The position numbers and the translations under genes are program-made. The notes under the pieces were generated by a model, which saw only the letters and a program-made list of their open reading frames with translations, did not search any database and was not told the origin of the DNA. Source: Albugo candida (Eukaryota; Oomycota; Peronosporomycetes; Albuginales). From it: a DNA stretch of 64,000 nt. Every line of letters begins with the position of its first letter. Positions within the stretch are counted from its first letter, which is position 1. Positions 11,812-22,855 of the stretch are shown here, piece after piece. The DNA is taken from contig JBDOQK010000046.1 of the NCBI GenBank assembly GCA_040437565.1, positions 216,896 through 280,895 on the forward strand, read 5' to 3'.

Positions 11812-12456
11812 TCATTTCTTCGTTTTAAATGTCACCGCAAAGATACCATCGTTCTTTTTGAATTCTACTCCGAGATCATCCAATATATATTTACCGAATA
11901 CCACTTCCTCCTCGCTGTCTATCTTGGTGATAAAGTTTTGAGGTAGATCGAAACATACCTTTTTCTTTGCAAATATGACGCAAAATTTGTATGTTTGCTT
12001 TGTATCAACTTGTTGTAAAAACTGCTGCGGAAGAAAAAGGTTCTTAACTGTTACGTCGAGCAGAATCTTCTTGAATTTCCATATTTTTTCTTCAAAATGG
12101 ATATCTGCACGAACAAACCAGTGATTCTCGAAAGCTGGGATTCGGTAAATTGCTTGAGGATCGAATTTTGCTTCTAAGGTAGTGAAATATAAGAAGCCGT
12201 CTTTTAGAAAAATACGAAATTTTGGACATTTATTGTTGGCCGCCACGGGGCTTATGTCAGTTGCTGTACTACCAATACTTCTTGAACAGTGAAAGTCATG
12301 CGGTTTTGGTAAGAGAAATTGAACATTATGTTCATATGCGGGATCTGTTTTTGTAGGGTGACAGACCAACATCTTGTCAAACTCGCACTGATCGTTTTTT
12401 GAAATAACAGAAATCGCTTGATGAAGCATGTAAAGCCTCAGAAAAATCTTCATCAT
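11812..12456 (-). CDS. Putative secreted protein, 214 aa, unknown family
   Basis: Uninterrupted frame starting ATGATG. The start region MMKIFLRLYMLHQAISVIS is a weak but plausible signal peptide with cleavage near residue 19-23. The mature part has six cysteines (residues 24, 32, 57, 77 and two near 155-165), an even number as expected for a secreted protein, and many aromatic and beta-prone segments (FRIFLKDGFLYF, YKFCVIFAKKKVCFDL). No RXLR or CHXC motif is visible, and I do not recognise the family. The best support for a real gene is the lack of stops and a core-promoter-like element about 40 nt upstream. A role as an effector is inference only. Confidence 0.6.
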   Translation of the reverse strand: MMKIFLRLYMLHQAISVISKNDQCEFDKMLVCHPTKTDPAYEHNVQFLLPKPHDFHCSRSIGSTATDISPVAANNKCPKFRIFLKDGFLYFTTLEAKFDPQAIYRIPAFENHWFVRADIHFEEKIWKFKKILLDVTVKNLFLPQQFLQQVDTKQTYKFCVIFAKKKVCFDLPQNFITKIDSEEEVVFGKYILDDLGVEFKKNDGIFAVTFKTKK

Positions 12457-12487
12457 GATGGTATCGAGTGCTTGAGATATAGTAACT

Positions 12488-12504
12488 TCGAAAATGAGAA
12501 TGAA
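12488..12504 (-). promoter_or_regulatory. Oomycete Inr/FPR-like core promoter
   Basis: The minus strand reads TTCATTCTCATTTTCG about 35-48 nt before the ATG at 12456. The oomycete core promoter consensus is an initiator TCATTYY followed by a flanking region CAWTTT. Here both halves match, with spacing one base shorter. Position relative to the start codon is typical for oomycete genes. Confidence 0.45.
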
Positions 12505-12559
12505 GTTGGGAGATCCCTGGAGAAGGTAGAAAGACCTGTGAGGTGCTGTTTCAGAATAT

Positions 12560-13500
12560 TCGAGAACAATTCATAAAAGTACTCAAGTTGTCATCATTCT
12601 CCGACGGAATGATATATCATGTGCTCATGAACATTCGATATTCAAATCATCACCACTCATCTTATAGAATGAAGAAAACGTTGCAATGTTACCTTGGGCA
12701 TGAAAGTATCTCTTATACAAAAAGACATTATTATGCTGTGCTCATTCCGTTCTCTCAGTATCGATGAACTATTCTTAAATCAGGTAATCTTCCCACTACT
12801 GTAATTTTCTAGGACAACGTTGTCATTATTCCCGGATCAGATATCATATTTTCGGGCTGATTCGATATTCCAATTATCGCTCCTCATGGTAAAATAGGGA
12901 AAATGTTACAATGTTTCATGGCACATGAAAGTATCTCTCCTTCAACGACTCCTGTTGGCTCTGTTGATTTTATTCTATCACTACCCATGACGTATTCTGT
13001 AGGCTAAATCCCGCCATTACTGAACGATCGTCTAGGCAACGCTCTCGTCATCCTCGGATCAGATAGCATGTTTTTAAGGTGATTCTATATTCCACCCAAC
13101 ATCACCCTTCGTAAGAATGAACACAAAATTGCAATGTGTAATGGCGCATCGAAGTATTTGACCTAAAAAGACTATTAATATGGTCCGTCAACTCCGTTCT
13201 AAAGCACAACATAACTCACCTCATCAATTACTGATTCTCGAAGTAAATAATTTTCCATTGCTGGGAGTTCTTCTCATGCAACGTTGCTATCATTATCGGT
13301 TACAGATATCATTTTTTGAGGTGATGCGATATCCAGCGAACACCGCTCATCGTGAATAACAAAGTCAAAGTTGTATCGTTTAAATGTCGCATGAAAGTAC
13401 ATCTCCTACTAAGTCCTTATCATGATATGCTACTTCCGTTCTCTCAATATATAGCGTATTCTACAAGCAGGTAATGTTTCTCATGCCTGAAAGCTTGCTA
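12560..13500. repeat. Diverged ~230-bp tandem repeat, four units
   Basis: A block of ATATCAT, then a GTGCTCATG/GGGCTGATTC/AGGTGATTC/AGGTGATGC variant and a (T)CGATATTC-like box, recurs at about 12613, 12841, 13063 and 13306 (spacings 228, 222, 243). Each unit also holds a GCATGAAAGTATCTC-like box and a CCGTTCT box. Copies differ by many substitutions, so the array is old. No coding frame is shared by the units. Confidence 0.55.
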
Positions 13501-13746
13501 CAAAAATTTATCGTGATGGTGTTATGTCTGCATTTATGAACACACTTTGTATCAATCGAAACAGCTGACTCTCGATTTAACAGTGTATCAGTTATTCGTT
13601 TTCTCCAAAGCGGTTATGAATATAGCTCCTGCTGTACTCTTCTAACTGTTGAATGGTAGCAGGATAGAAATGATCTCAAACGCTGTGAGTATGAGGGGAG
13701 TATTGGTTCCTGCTTAACTAGATCACTTTTTAGCAGCTCACTAATA

Positions 13747-14212
13747 CAGTTGAAGGTGTCTATATTACTAGAATTAGACTAACTGACTTCTCTAGTTGCC
13801 TAGGCTATCTTAAATNNNNNNNNNNNNNNNNNNNNNNNNNNNNNNNNNNNNNNNNNNNNNNNNNNNNNNNNNNNNNNNNNNNNNNNNNNNNNNNNNNNNN
13901 NNNNNNNNNNNNNNNCGGTACCACATCGTACACCGGTAGTACCGGTATTACCCTGTACCGTCACACTGGGGGTGGGGGTACGTTCCACGTCATCACACAG
14001 GGGTGACGACTCATCAACAATCATGCAATCACCCAAAACAGGGTGACTCATGAGAATTGCCACGTCACCACAAGTGAACGCTAGCACCCTGGGTTGTGTC
14101 GATATGTCGACTTGGACCATTGTTTTCGAGAGGAAAGAGTTGAAAAAAGTAGTTTTTCGAGTTATTTTGTACTAAATTGGCGGGTTACGTAGTAGCCGGC
14201 GAATTGAGAAGT
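13747..14212 (-). mobile_element. Gag-like short element, copy a
   Basis: In minus orientation this begins ACTTCTCAATTCGCCGG (14212) and ends GACACCTTCAACTG (13747), the same ends as the copy at 29.34-29.96 kb. The frame from about 14120 reads MVQVDISTQPRVLAFTC and includes LGDCMIVDESSPLCDDVE, matching the other copies. A 100-N gap (13816-13915) removes the middle. A SINE abuts its 5' end. The function of the protein is unknown; it could be the N-terminus of a retroelement gag. Confidence 0.6.
13816..13915. other. Assembly gap inside gag-like element copy a
   Basis: 100 N. Flanks are not duplicated. The corresponding copies at 29.8 kb and 47.1 kb are also broken by a gap within the same element. 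Confidence 0.9.
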
Positions 14213-14453
14213 GCCCGCTCCAGCTCAGTCAGTTGAGCACTTGAGCACACAAAGCCCCTACCGGACGTAGTTAGTTCGATCCCCGGCTGTGTGGGTAGCG
14301 GTTTAAGCCCAGCCAAGCAATAAGCTTGAAAAATATCTGCCTCCCTAGGTTTGAAGTCAGACTTACGTGATATTCACACACTCAGGGGCTCATGATAGGA
14401 TAAGGAAGGTAGTTAAAAAACCGGATGAAAAGTGCAATGAAATCCTTGACAAA
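14213..14453 (+). mobile_element. tRNA-derived SINE, copy 1
   Basis: A head of CCAGCTCAGTCAGTTGAGC resembles the Pol III A box, and AGTTCGATCCCC 50-60 nt later resembles the B box. A body shared with 19.16-19.36 kb and 47.40-47.65 kb follows (CTCCCTAGGTTTGAAGTCAG; TGATATTCACAC; GAAATCCTTGACAAA at the end). No target duplication was found here because the 5' side abuts the gag-like element. Confidence 0.65.
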
Positions 14454-16560
14454 GGTAAGTCTATTGTTCAAGAGTTTTCGCTTTTTACTTTCATCTGTAT
14501 GATTCAAGGGGGTCTACTAATTTTCAGCAAGCAGAAGCATCTTCAAGACAGCGGTCTTCCAGAAGAAGCGTGCGTAATCACAAATCTCGGCAGAAACTTT
14601 GATGGTTATTAGAATTCGGAAGACCTTCACAGGAAAGTCTGTAATACTGCAATTCTCATTGTCGATACGCACTTACCCAATACCGAAGATGTCTTCGCTT
14701 TCGACAATGAGACTAGCAACGCAGAATTTGCTGAAGGTGCTCTCGAATCTCGACGGATGCATCTTGGAAGCTTGGACCAGGAGGAAAGAAATCAGTGATG
14801 CGGAATGAATTATTTCAGATGAGAAAGCGAAATCCAAGGTATTCCTCACAGATCATTCTCTGGCCGGGTAACTAAAAGACATAAAGATCGTCCTGCAGGA
14901 ACGCAAGCTTTGAACTCCTGACCTTCGTCTGGAATACCGGGGTAAATGTTGTGACACAGGTAGCTGCTGCGGCTGCATGTTATTAGGAACCAACCAGACT
15001 TTGAAGCTTAAAAAGGTTTGTTGGAAGAGACAATCACTGCGGTGGTCCATTTCATGATATTTCAACCCCAGTTTCATTGCGAAATAAATTTCGCAGGAAA
15101 GTTTTGGGGGAAGCAATACCATACGAAAGGAAGAATTGTGATTACACATGAAAAGATTGGTTGCGATAGTTGCGAAATCACTGGTCTCAGTTTCGCTTGC
15201 AACAATCCGTCGCCATGGTAGAAGTGCTTCCTATATATGAATTTGAATCGGAAAGATCTAACCGGAAAAGCCACGGATTATGCTGTAAAGATACCGATCA
15301 TATCGAAGAGCTCCAGATTCAATTTTCAAAGATAGCTATGTTTCAGTAGCTTCTGCATGAAGTTCTTAGTATAATATCTATAATTAGATATTACAATTGT
15401 CCATTTCTTCAGAAATAGATACTAAAGTGCCCGCTGAAGGCGGCCAGATTTTACGCTTTGACAGGAAAAATACTAGTAGAATCCAGAAAAACAATGCACC
15501 TTGCAAAGCCTTATAACTCGACCAAAATTATCCAATCTGAAATCTGAGCTTTTTCTTATGAAGCTCTAGGCTGTATCTATCAGATAAATTTGCTATTTTT
15601 GGCGTGCGATGATTTATGTGTGCAGAGTAGTGAATATATTAAGGCCCACAGAAGCTACAGGTAATAGGTGATGGGCACAATACTGTGCACTGTACATCAA
15701 AGTAATGGCGAGACAGGCGACATCTCAAACGAGCAAAAGTGCAAGTTGAATAGTTTTTTTCCAATAACTAAATTCACCCCTTCCGTGATCAAGTATAACA
15801 TTACCCGTCTCGACTCGATCAGAAACGAAGAAATCTGAAAGAGATGTAAAAAAATCCTCCTTGGAGTGCTGCGAGCGCCGATGTGGCATCAAACCGAATT
15901 TCCAGTAGTCTTAGACGAACGAAACTGATCTTCGTATCAGCTGAATTCGAGGAATGTTGGAGACGTCAATCAGAGTGATTGAAGGGGGTGATCGCAAACT
16001 TTTCAAGGCATTGACGTAATTAGAACGGCTCGTGGCACGACGACAAGATTGCTTGTGCTTTAGTTAGATAGTCGACGGCTCGTATGAGATACCAGTGGAT
16101 CTTCCAAGCGGTTTGATGGGAGCACTATACCGAATTACTATTATAAGATTTCAAATCCAGGTTATCTAACAAGCAAAACGGTATTAAATGCACTAGTCTT
16201 CGATTGGGTGAGCTTGGTGAAGGAAGTAGCCCTTTTTGCACCCTGCCCCAAAGTTCCAAGTTATATTTGACTGAATAATGGTCATATGAAATCCTCCTTC
16301 TGTAAACAGGTGAATAAGAATGATCCTGTTTACACCGCGCATTGAAAACCGTGCATAAAAAAGTAACAGGAAACCGTTCGCTCGTGAACTCTTGAACCTC
16401 GTTATGTCTTAATTTTTGTTGATACGAGCTGAAGCATAAAATAATCTGTTTGGGCGATTCTCGCAGGAGTGGAGATTCTTCTGATTGCTAGCAACCGTCT
16501 CTCCTTTTGCATGAGCTTTCACTCAACGTTCCTTTGAAGCTTTATAATGCCAACTGTACA
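14454..16560. other. No recognised gene
   Basis: Short frames only (14367-14612 runs out of the SINE; 14599-14808 and 14853-15221 lack motifs). The region 15.4-16.5 kb shows no protein similarity I recognise. Confidence 0.4.
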
Positions 16561-16564
16561 TTTC

Positions 16565-16800
16565 ATTGTTGAAGCTGCACGTATTAAACCCTGGTGTTGT
16601 TACGACAAACAGGACACAGGGGAAGCGATCTAGAACACGGTGTTTAATATCCAAAAGAAAAGGGATACATTGATTTAGGTCACTGCTTAATAAACACCTC
16701 CCTTTGCTATTTGTACACCCCATCCTGATTAATTGCCAATTGAAAGCCGGAAAACTTCCTCGCGTCGCGAAACTGTTCTGACGCGTAATTCCTCCTGTTA
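16565..16800. repeat. Flanking repeats of MULE D, left side
   Basis: Two blocks: A (about 16575-16680, with TGTTGTTACGACAAACAGGA) recurs in direct orientation at about 19030-19120. B (about 16700-16795, with TTTGCTATTTGTACACCCCA) recurs inverted at about 19495-19580. They flank the MULE at 17.1-18.9 kb and may be its termini, rearranged. The right block is interrupted by a SINE. Confidence 0.5.
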
Positions 16801-16819
16801 CGAATCTGTTCGAGAGCGT

Positions 16820-16936
16820 NNNNNNNNNNNNNNNNNNNNNNNNNNNNNNNNNNNNNNNNNNNNNNNNNNNNNNNNNNNNNNNNNNNNNNNNNNNNNNNNN
16901 NNNNNNNNNNNNNNNNNNNGGGGGGGGGGGGGGGGG
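16820..16936. other. Assembly gap followed by a 17-G run
   Basis: 100 N (16820-16919), then seventeen consecutive G (16920-16936). A homopolymer probably caused the break. Another gap at 46.05 kb also sits at a poly-G run. Confidence 0.9.
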
Positions 16937-17118
16937 ACGTATAAGAGGAGCGGTCAAGGCCAGCGAAAAACATCTTCCATACGTACAGGTTGCCTATGGG
17001 AGGCAACCATAGTGAGACTAGGACATCTGAAAAGTGCAGTGTGGCAACTGGATGTAGTTAACCTGCCCATCAAGGTCATAGTGCAACGGATAATCTACCC
17101 GCGTACCCAGTTCACCGA

Positions 17119-18855
17119 ATGTCAAGTGCAGAACAGCAGCAATCATTAGCTAACATGTCACGGGCAGGAGCAATACCAAGGGTAAGACTGACTAGTCTGC
17201 GACAAGCACACCAAGATTGTTTGGCAATTGGGAAGGACATGTATGATGTAAAACAAAAATTAGGTAGACCACAATTGTCAGCAATAACGAATATGTTGGA
17301 CAATGAACACCCTGCTGACTATCTTTCACTTAGGTGCGTACCAATGCTTTGGACGGCCATCGCCCAATTGAAGCTCTTTTGAGCCTTTTGAATAAAGAGA
17401 ATGTTCATCACAAGGAAAGATGTGACTACGCCGGAAGTTTACGTCGCTTGTCCATTGCAACTAAATCTAGTGAATATGTGGCAAAAGAATTCACATTTAG
17501 TTCAATCTTTGTGATGGATTCTACTCACAAGACCAACAGGTAATGGTGCATTGTGCCGCGTTCAATCTTAAATCAGATGTTCTATTTAATATTTCTCAAT
17601 TAGATGTAAAATGCCGTTACTGCACATTGTTGGCGTTACTCCCACAAATCAGACGAATTTACTTGCCTTTTGCTTTCTATCGGAAGAGTGCGAAAATGAT
17701 TATGCATGGGCTTTAGTGGATTTCAGCATGTGTTTGAGTCAGTTCTCACTTCTGTAACTTTCTTTTCTTTTTATTTTAGTATCCAGTCAATTAGGTATTG
17801 ATACTTTCTTCCGTTTGCACTGTTATAATTGATCGTGAACTCTCGTTGATGACAGCTGTGCGCCGCATTCTCCCCCACGCTGGATTAGATATATGCCTAT
17901 GGCATATAAAAAAGAACATTCTGGCGAAGACAAAAGGTAATTTTAGTTCAAAAGAGGAATGCGATGAATTTTTTTTTGCAGAAGTGGACAAAGTTATGCT
18001 CAGAAAGAAACAAAAGATCATGCATCTGCTTAGAGAAAAATAGGAGAAAGCGTTCCTGTGACCGTCTCGCAATATGTGCAATCTACTTGGCTACCACACC
18101 GGGAACGTTTTGTTGTGACGTGGACAAGAAGCAACGTCCATTCTGGTCACAATGCCACATCCAGGCTTGAAGGAAGTCACAGCTACTTCGAACAATGGAT
18201 CGCTGTATCCACCTCCGAGATTCATGAAGTTTACAGGAAAATGGTTTTATCTGCGGAGGCGCAGTGCAGAAAAATTAGCAGATGCATTGCCTTAGAAAGT
18301 ATGCAAACCCCATACGATTGCGCATCACCATTTTGGGCAAACGTTTTGCGGAAGGTGTCCAAGTACTCCTTAAGAAAGTAGGTTACCATTCCTTTTGCTT
18401 TTGAGGATGCTATGACTACTGATGGACTTAAACTTGTTTGCTGGTCTGTTTCGTTTAGGTCCACCAGCAGTATGAGATCTCAATTTTTCCGGAAGATTTA
18501 TCACCTCGAATCAGAACTTTTAGAGAAACAATGGGTCTTCCTTGCAAGCATGATTTACGCAAAGTTTTACGGACCAATTCCCTTTTAAAAATGTCTCACT
18601 TTAACAAACACTGGTGGTTGCAGCGGCCTCGTCCAGTGGAATACAGCAAGAGGTATATGATTTTCTGAGGTGATCAGACGGTTGAAAAGGCTCCACCAGG
18701 CGATGAGTCCACACCAGCAGATCCTTTTGACTGCTGTCCTTGGTTCACTGGACAATCCCAAAACTTGTCTGGTCCAAGAACCAGCTATTCTACGTACTCG
18801 TGGACGCCCGATAGGATCTAGATCTTCCACTAGGCGAGATCCATCTTTTGTTTAG
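17119..18855 (+). pseudogene. MULE D transposase with introns, nearly intact
   Basis: Ordered conserved blocks run through the whole gene: N-terminal RQAHQDCLAIGKDMYDVKQK; then HRPIEALLSLLNKENV and SSIFVMDSTHKTNR; after a likely intron (17540-17603, AG|GTAATG to CAATTAG|A), CKMPLLHIVGVTPTNQTNL; after a second likely intron ending near 17793, TVIIDRELSLMTAVRRILP and LDICLWHIKKNI; then VSQYVQSTWLPHRERFVV and SRLEGSHSYFEQWIAVST; then, after an intron donor at about 18379 and acceptor at 18458, TFRETMGLPCKHDLRKVL (SWIM). The C-terminus is RTRGRPIGSRSSTRRDPSFV. One clear frame break falls at an A-run near 18036-18040, and the join before 17334 is uncertain. This is the best preserved transposase in the window. 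Confidence 0.75.
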
Positions 18856-19019
18856 CATGCTGAAAGTCAACCTTAACCCCAGCAGAAATGTAGCCAGTGC
18901 AAGAGAGTAGGGCATGATAGACGGACATGTCCCCAATCCTTGTCTTGTGCGTCTTTGGTATAGTTGATTCATGCATGTCCTATGTTGCGAATAAATAAAA
19001 AAAAGTTCTATAAAGAACG

Positions 19020-19600
19020 GGGTGCTTCCAGTTTTAAACGCTGGTGCTGTTACAACAGACACGACACAAGGGAAGCGAGCTAGAATACGGTCTGTAGTTT
19101 CCAAATGAAACGTGATGTATCGATTTTTACTTTTTCTTCAGCTAGCTACGAGAATCCTCGCTACTGCCGGAGGTCGTTAGTTCGAATTCCGGCAGTGTGG
19201 GCAGCGTTTTGAGCCCACCCAAGCAATGAGCTTGGAAAATATCTGCCACCCTAGATTTGAAGTCAGACTTAAGTGATATTCACACGGTCAGGGGATCATG
19301 ATAGAATAGGGAAGGTAGCTAAAGAACCAGATAGTCAGTGTAATGAAATCCTTGACAGAGTAAGAAAAATACAACAATGTTATGTAGTCGACGCATTTTC
19401 ACATGGCCTCGACATCATTTCTTCAACATGTTCCACTTTCAATATCAGTGGCGTAGCGCGTAGTTGAAAACAGAGGTGAAACAGTTATTTACACGTTCGA
19501 ACAGTTCCGCGACGCAAGGAAGTTTTCCAGGCTTTTAATTGGCTATTAATGATGGGGTGTACAAATAGCAAAGGTGGGGGGGGGATGTACATATAACAGC
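19020..19600. repeat. Flanking repeats of MULE D, right side
   Basis: Block A at about 19030-19120 (GCTGGTGCTGTTACAACAGA) is direct to 16.58 kb. Block B at about 19495-19590 (TGGGGTGTACAAATAGCAAA followed by nine G) is inverted to 16.7 kb. The SINE copy 2 lies between them. Confidence 0.5.
19164..19358 (+). mobile_element. tRNA-derived SINE, copy 2 (5' truncated)
   Basis: Shares TGCCGGAGGTCGTTAG with copy 3 and then the same body to GAAATCCTTGACAG. The B box is AGTTCGAATTCC, closest to the canonical tRNA B box of the three. The A-box end is missing, which is a 5' truncation. Confidence 0.65.
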
Positions 19601-20400
19601 GGCCTTAAATTATGAGAATTGCTATTTACACCCACCACGTGACTTTGTAACCAATAAGATTACGCGTTATTTCCAATCAACTTTAAGCAATCAGATTACG
19701 GCGGTATTCCCACCCCACTGTTTCAAGATATGGCTACAGTGTCACAGTCCTGCATGCCGATCGAAGGTATCTGAACTCATAGTTGCGCACCTTTTTATGA
19801 TCCCAATGATAAATCAACCATCTTTCTCATGCTTTTCCTTGTACCGCGCCGTTAGCAGACAGTAAAGTACGCATTTACGGATTGCCATCATCTGTCGTCT
19901 GAATACTACATCTTGCGAGAAAGTTTTTGGAAGTTAAAAGTACGTTTAGTCTGAGAATTGGAATAATTACGACAGCGATCTTTGCCCGTAATTTATTCTA
20001 ACAGGAGCAAAAAAAAAATCTGTAATACAATTGTAACTTGTTTAAGCTGGTGTTCAAGCGCACAGAAGCCCTACGATTATACTGTTATGGCATGAGCTAT
20101 CGTTTCTAGATGTTGCACGTACCTGTTTTCAGTGGATCAAGCATCTTTATACCGCTATACCGGTTGTATGCAGCACGTTTGCGGTAGCTTTTTACAAGCA
20201 GAATTCTTTGAACTGAAAAGGGTACTATAAATTATCCATTACGGATGCGACACGGATAGCTGATTTTCAATACTCTCCGAGTAACGCCCTTCATGGCAGC
20301 TAATATACATTCACGGTTGGTCTACCAGTCAGCACTTTTGAAAGAAGTACCGCCACTATGAAAAGGTGGGTGGAAATAGTAAAAAAGTGGGTGGAAATAT
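19600..20400. other. No recognised gene
   Basis: No coding frame or repeat recognised, apart from a short AAAAGGTGGGTGGAAATA-like duplication at about 20358-20400. Confidence 0.4.
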
Positions 20401-20410
20401 CACTTCCCTA

Positions 20411-20480
20411 AATTATTACTCTGGCAACTTTTTCTTTTTTGAAAACAACATAAAATATTTTTACATTGCTAACTGTTGGC
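20411..20480. repeat. MULE A/B-type terminal sequence relic
   Basis: TAAATTATTACTCTGGCAAC, then a TTTT...GAAAACAACATAAAAT stretch and TTTTTACATTGC, matches the left end of MULE A at 1972-2035. It lies on the far side of the Copia element from MULE B, so it may be the displaced left terminus of MULE B. Confidence 0.45.
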
Positions 20481-20591
20481 AGGTGAGCGAAGATGCGGTG
20501 TCCAGGAAATTGCCAAAACTTGGGTTTTATTTTTTCGAAAAATAAAATCTTAATTAATCGTTTGAACTAAGTTCCAAGTGCGACTAGAAAC

Positions 20592-22855
20592 CTAAAACAC
20601 ATTGTTAAGCTCTTTCCATACTCCTTCCTTTCCGGTTGCACTTGAAGTTGTGTCATCTTCAACTTGCATTGTTCGATCCCTAAATTGCCATAACTCCCTT
20701 AGCTGAAGAAATCGTGGCGTCGAAAATGCCTTCGTCTTCAAGTCGGCCATCATCTTCGACGTATGTACGTACCTTGGTGCGATAATTTTTCTGACCATGT
20801 TAGCTCTGACAAATTTTAATCGGACGCCGATATGTTTTGCCTTGATTGAAGTAGCTTCGTTGAGAAATTGATTGATAGCCTCCTGGTTATCCATACACGA
20901 TATCATTGACTCCTTCACTTTGACTTTCAACTCGCTGAATAATTCCTTTGCTCCAAGTAATTCCTGCGATGCCTTCGATGCTGCTACAAACTCTGCTTCC
21001 ATCGTCGATGATGCTACTGAGTGCTGCTTCTTGCATGACCAGCTGATAGTCATTCCATGCAAAGGGAATGCTGTACCAGATATGCTCTTTCTCGTTTCAT
21101 CATCTGCTGCGTAATCAGCATCCGAAAAGGCTTCCAGAGTGACTTCTCTGGCATTCGTGCATACTTCACCACTCTGACAATTAACGACCAATCGGCTGTT
21201 GTTGGTGCATAAGTACGTCTCGTCAGCTTATGCACAGTGAAATTATAATCTGGACGCGTGCAGCGTGCAATTCACAAAAGGCTGCCCGCCAAAGACTGGA
21301 ACTTCTTGATAGTTGGCTTTTTGATTGAACGCATCCCCAGGCAGTCCGAGTTTGATATTGTACTATCACTGTAGTTCTGATCGATAGGCGTGAGAACCGG
21401 ATGCGCTTCATCCATTCCCATTTTCATTATTACTTCGCATATAGACGATTCCTTATCCAAATAGTATCCATCTTCATCGCTGTAGCGAACTCGCATGACC
21501 AAAAACTTGCTGACGAGTCCGAGATTCTTGATTGAAAGACTTGAAAGACTATCAAATGTAGACTCAATTCTCGAAAAAGCTTTCCCCGTTATCAGTGTAT
21601 CGTCGACATATACTCCCAAAACCGTAATTCCTTTTGTGCCTTGGTCGTAATATAAACATGAGTCTGTTAGATTTTTTTTGAAACCTGCATCGCTAAGCTT
21701 CTCATGCAATAGGTGACTCCGTAGACGTCCTGCATATTTCAACCCATATATGCTCTTCTGTAAGCGTAGTACCACTTGATCACGACTCGTAACACCCAGT
21801 TCGTCCAGCTTGGATGTCGATATTTCCATTCCTTGAGGCACGAGCAAATACAGGTCCAAGTTCTTTTCCGTTAAGGTCTTCACGTACGCCTTAGGTACGT
21901 CACCATGCCTTGCTGGCATTCCTCAGATCCTTTCTAAAGGTAGTGTGATCTTTGCTGTTCCNNNNNNNNNNNNNNNNNNNNNNNNNNNNNNNNNNNNNNN
22001 NNNNNNNNNNNNNNNNNNNNNNNNNNNNNNNNNNNNNNNNNNNNNNNNNNNNNNNNNNNNNTCCCATTCGATGCTTGGTTTTCGGCCTCACTGATTTGTC
22101 TTCGCACTCCCTCTTCTTTGCAAAAAAATGTCCCCATTTCTGTACTCAGCGCCGCCATCTGTTCGTAGAACATGAATCTTGCAATCAAATCGTTTTTCGA
22201 AGTAAGTCAAGAAGTCTTGAAACTTCATTGTTGCTTCATTCTTAGTCTTGGCCAAGAAAACCCGACAACACTTCGACTTGTAGTCGATAAAATTGACCAA
22301 ATTTCGGATCCACGTCGGTCTTGAGGCGTGATCGGACCCTTCAAATCCACTGCATATTACTCCACCGATTCTTTCCGTTGGTGAGTTTATACCGGTATCT
22401 TTCCGAGTGTCTGTTCTTTGTTTGCTTGCTTTATGCGCAAGTAAGGCATTTCAGTCGCCGATGGTCATCAATCTCGATCCCTGATTCCGGAAGCTTCGCT
22501 ATACGCTCAATAGTATCGTAGTTTAGATGACCAAATCGTTGATGGAAGTGTAGAAGACTTACCGTCTGCTTGTTTGCGTCATCCACGGACTCAATTGAAG
22601 AGAGTATATCCATAACACTGGATACGCGTTCCCGGCCTTCTGTTTCGATAACGAGAACGTTTTGACCATATTCACTTCGAAGACGATCGCACTATCAGCA
22701 GTACGTCGGACTACTCTCGATCCATCTTCTCGATGCGCCAATTTGCATCCTTTAGCTTCCAACTTTCCATACCAGAAAATATTCCAAGGGAGGTGTTCCG
22801 AATGTTGCACTTCGTTCAATAGAACATTCCTCGGTAATCCGTTGACTGTTGCGCT
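20592..22855 (-). pseudogene. Copia polyprotein, GAG-pre-integrase to RNase H
   Basis: Minus strand, N to C: GCKLAHREDGSRVV (about 22750); LLHFHQRFGHLNYDTI with LKCLTCA (22431-22613); integrase core HVLRTDGGAEYRNG (about 22180); gap; reverse transcriptase VPKAYVKT, LYLLVPQGM, KSIYGLKYAG and the catalytic LGVYVDDTLITG (21272-21919); RNase H FSDADYAADDETRKSISG, STMEAEFVAASKA, DNQEAINQ and KAKHIGVRLKFVR (20592-21191). The RT YVDD box is intact. The 5' gag/protease part and both LTRs are missing, and frames are broken around the gap. Both sides are joined to MULE-family sequence. Confidence 0.85.
21962..22061. other. Assembly gap inside Copia pol
   Basis: 100 N between the integrase and RT domains. 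Flanks not duplicated. Confidence 0.95.

Noticed and set aside
14213-14300. Possible tRNA gene from A- and B-box-like sequence
   Set aside because: The cloverleaf does not close and the unit is part of a 240-bp dispersed repeat, so it is a SINE head.
16523-17006. Frames encoding proline runs next to the gap
   Set aside because: The prolines are the translation of a poly-G/poly-C homopolymer.
16575-19120. Shared peptides DRFPCVLFVVTTPGFNT and ARFPCVVSVVTAPAFKTG as a gene family
   Set aside because: They come from the two A blocks flanking MULE D and are repeat sequence in a chance open frame.
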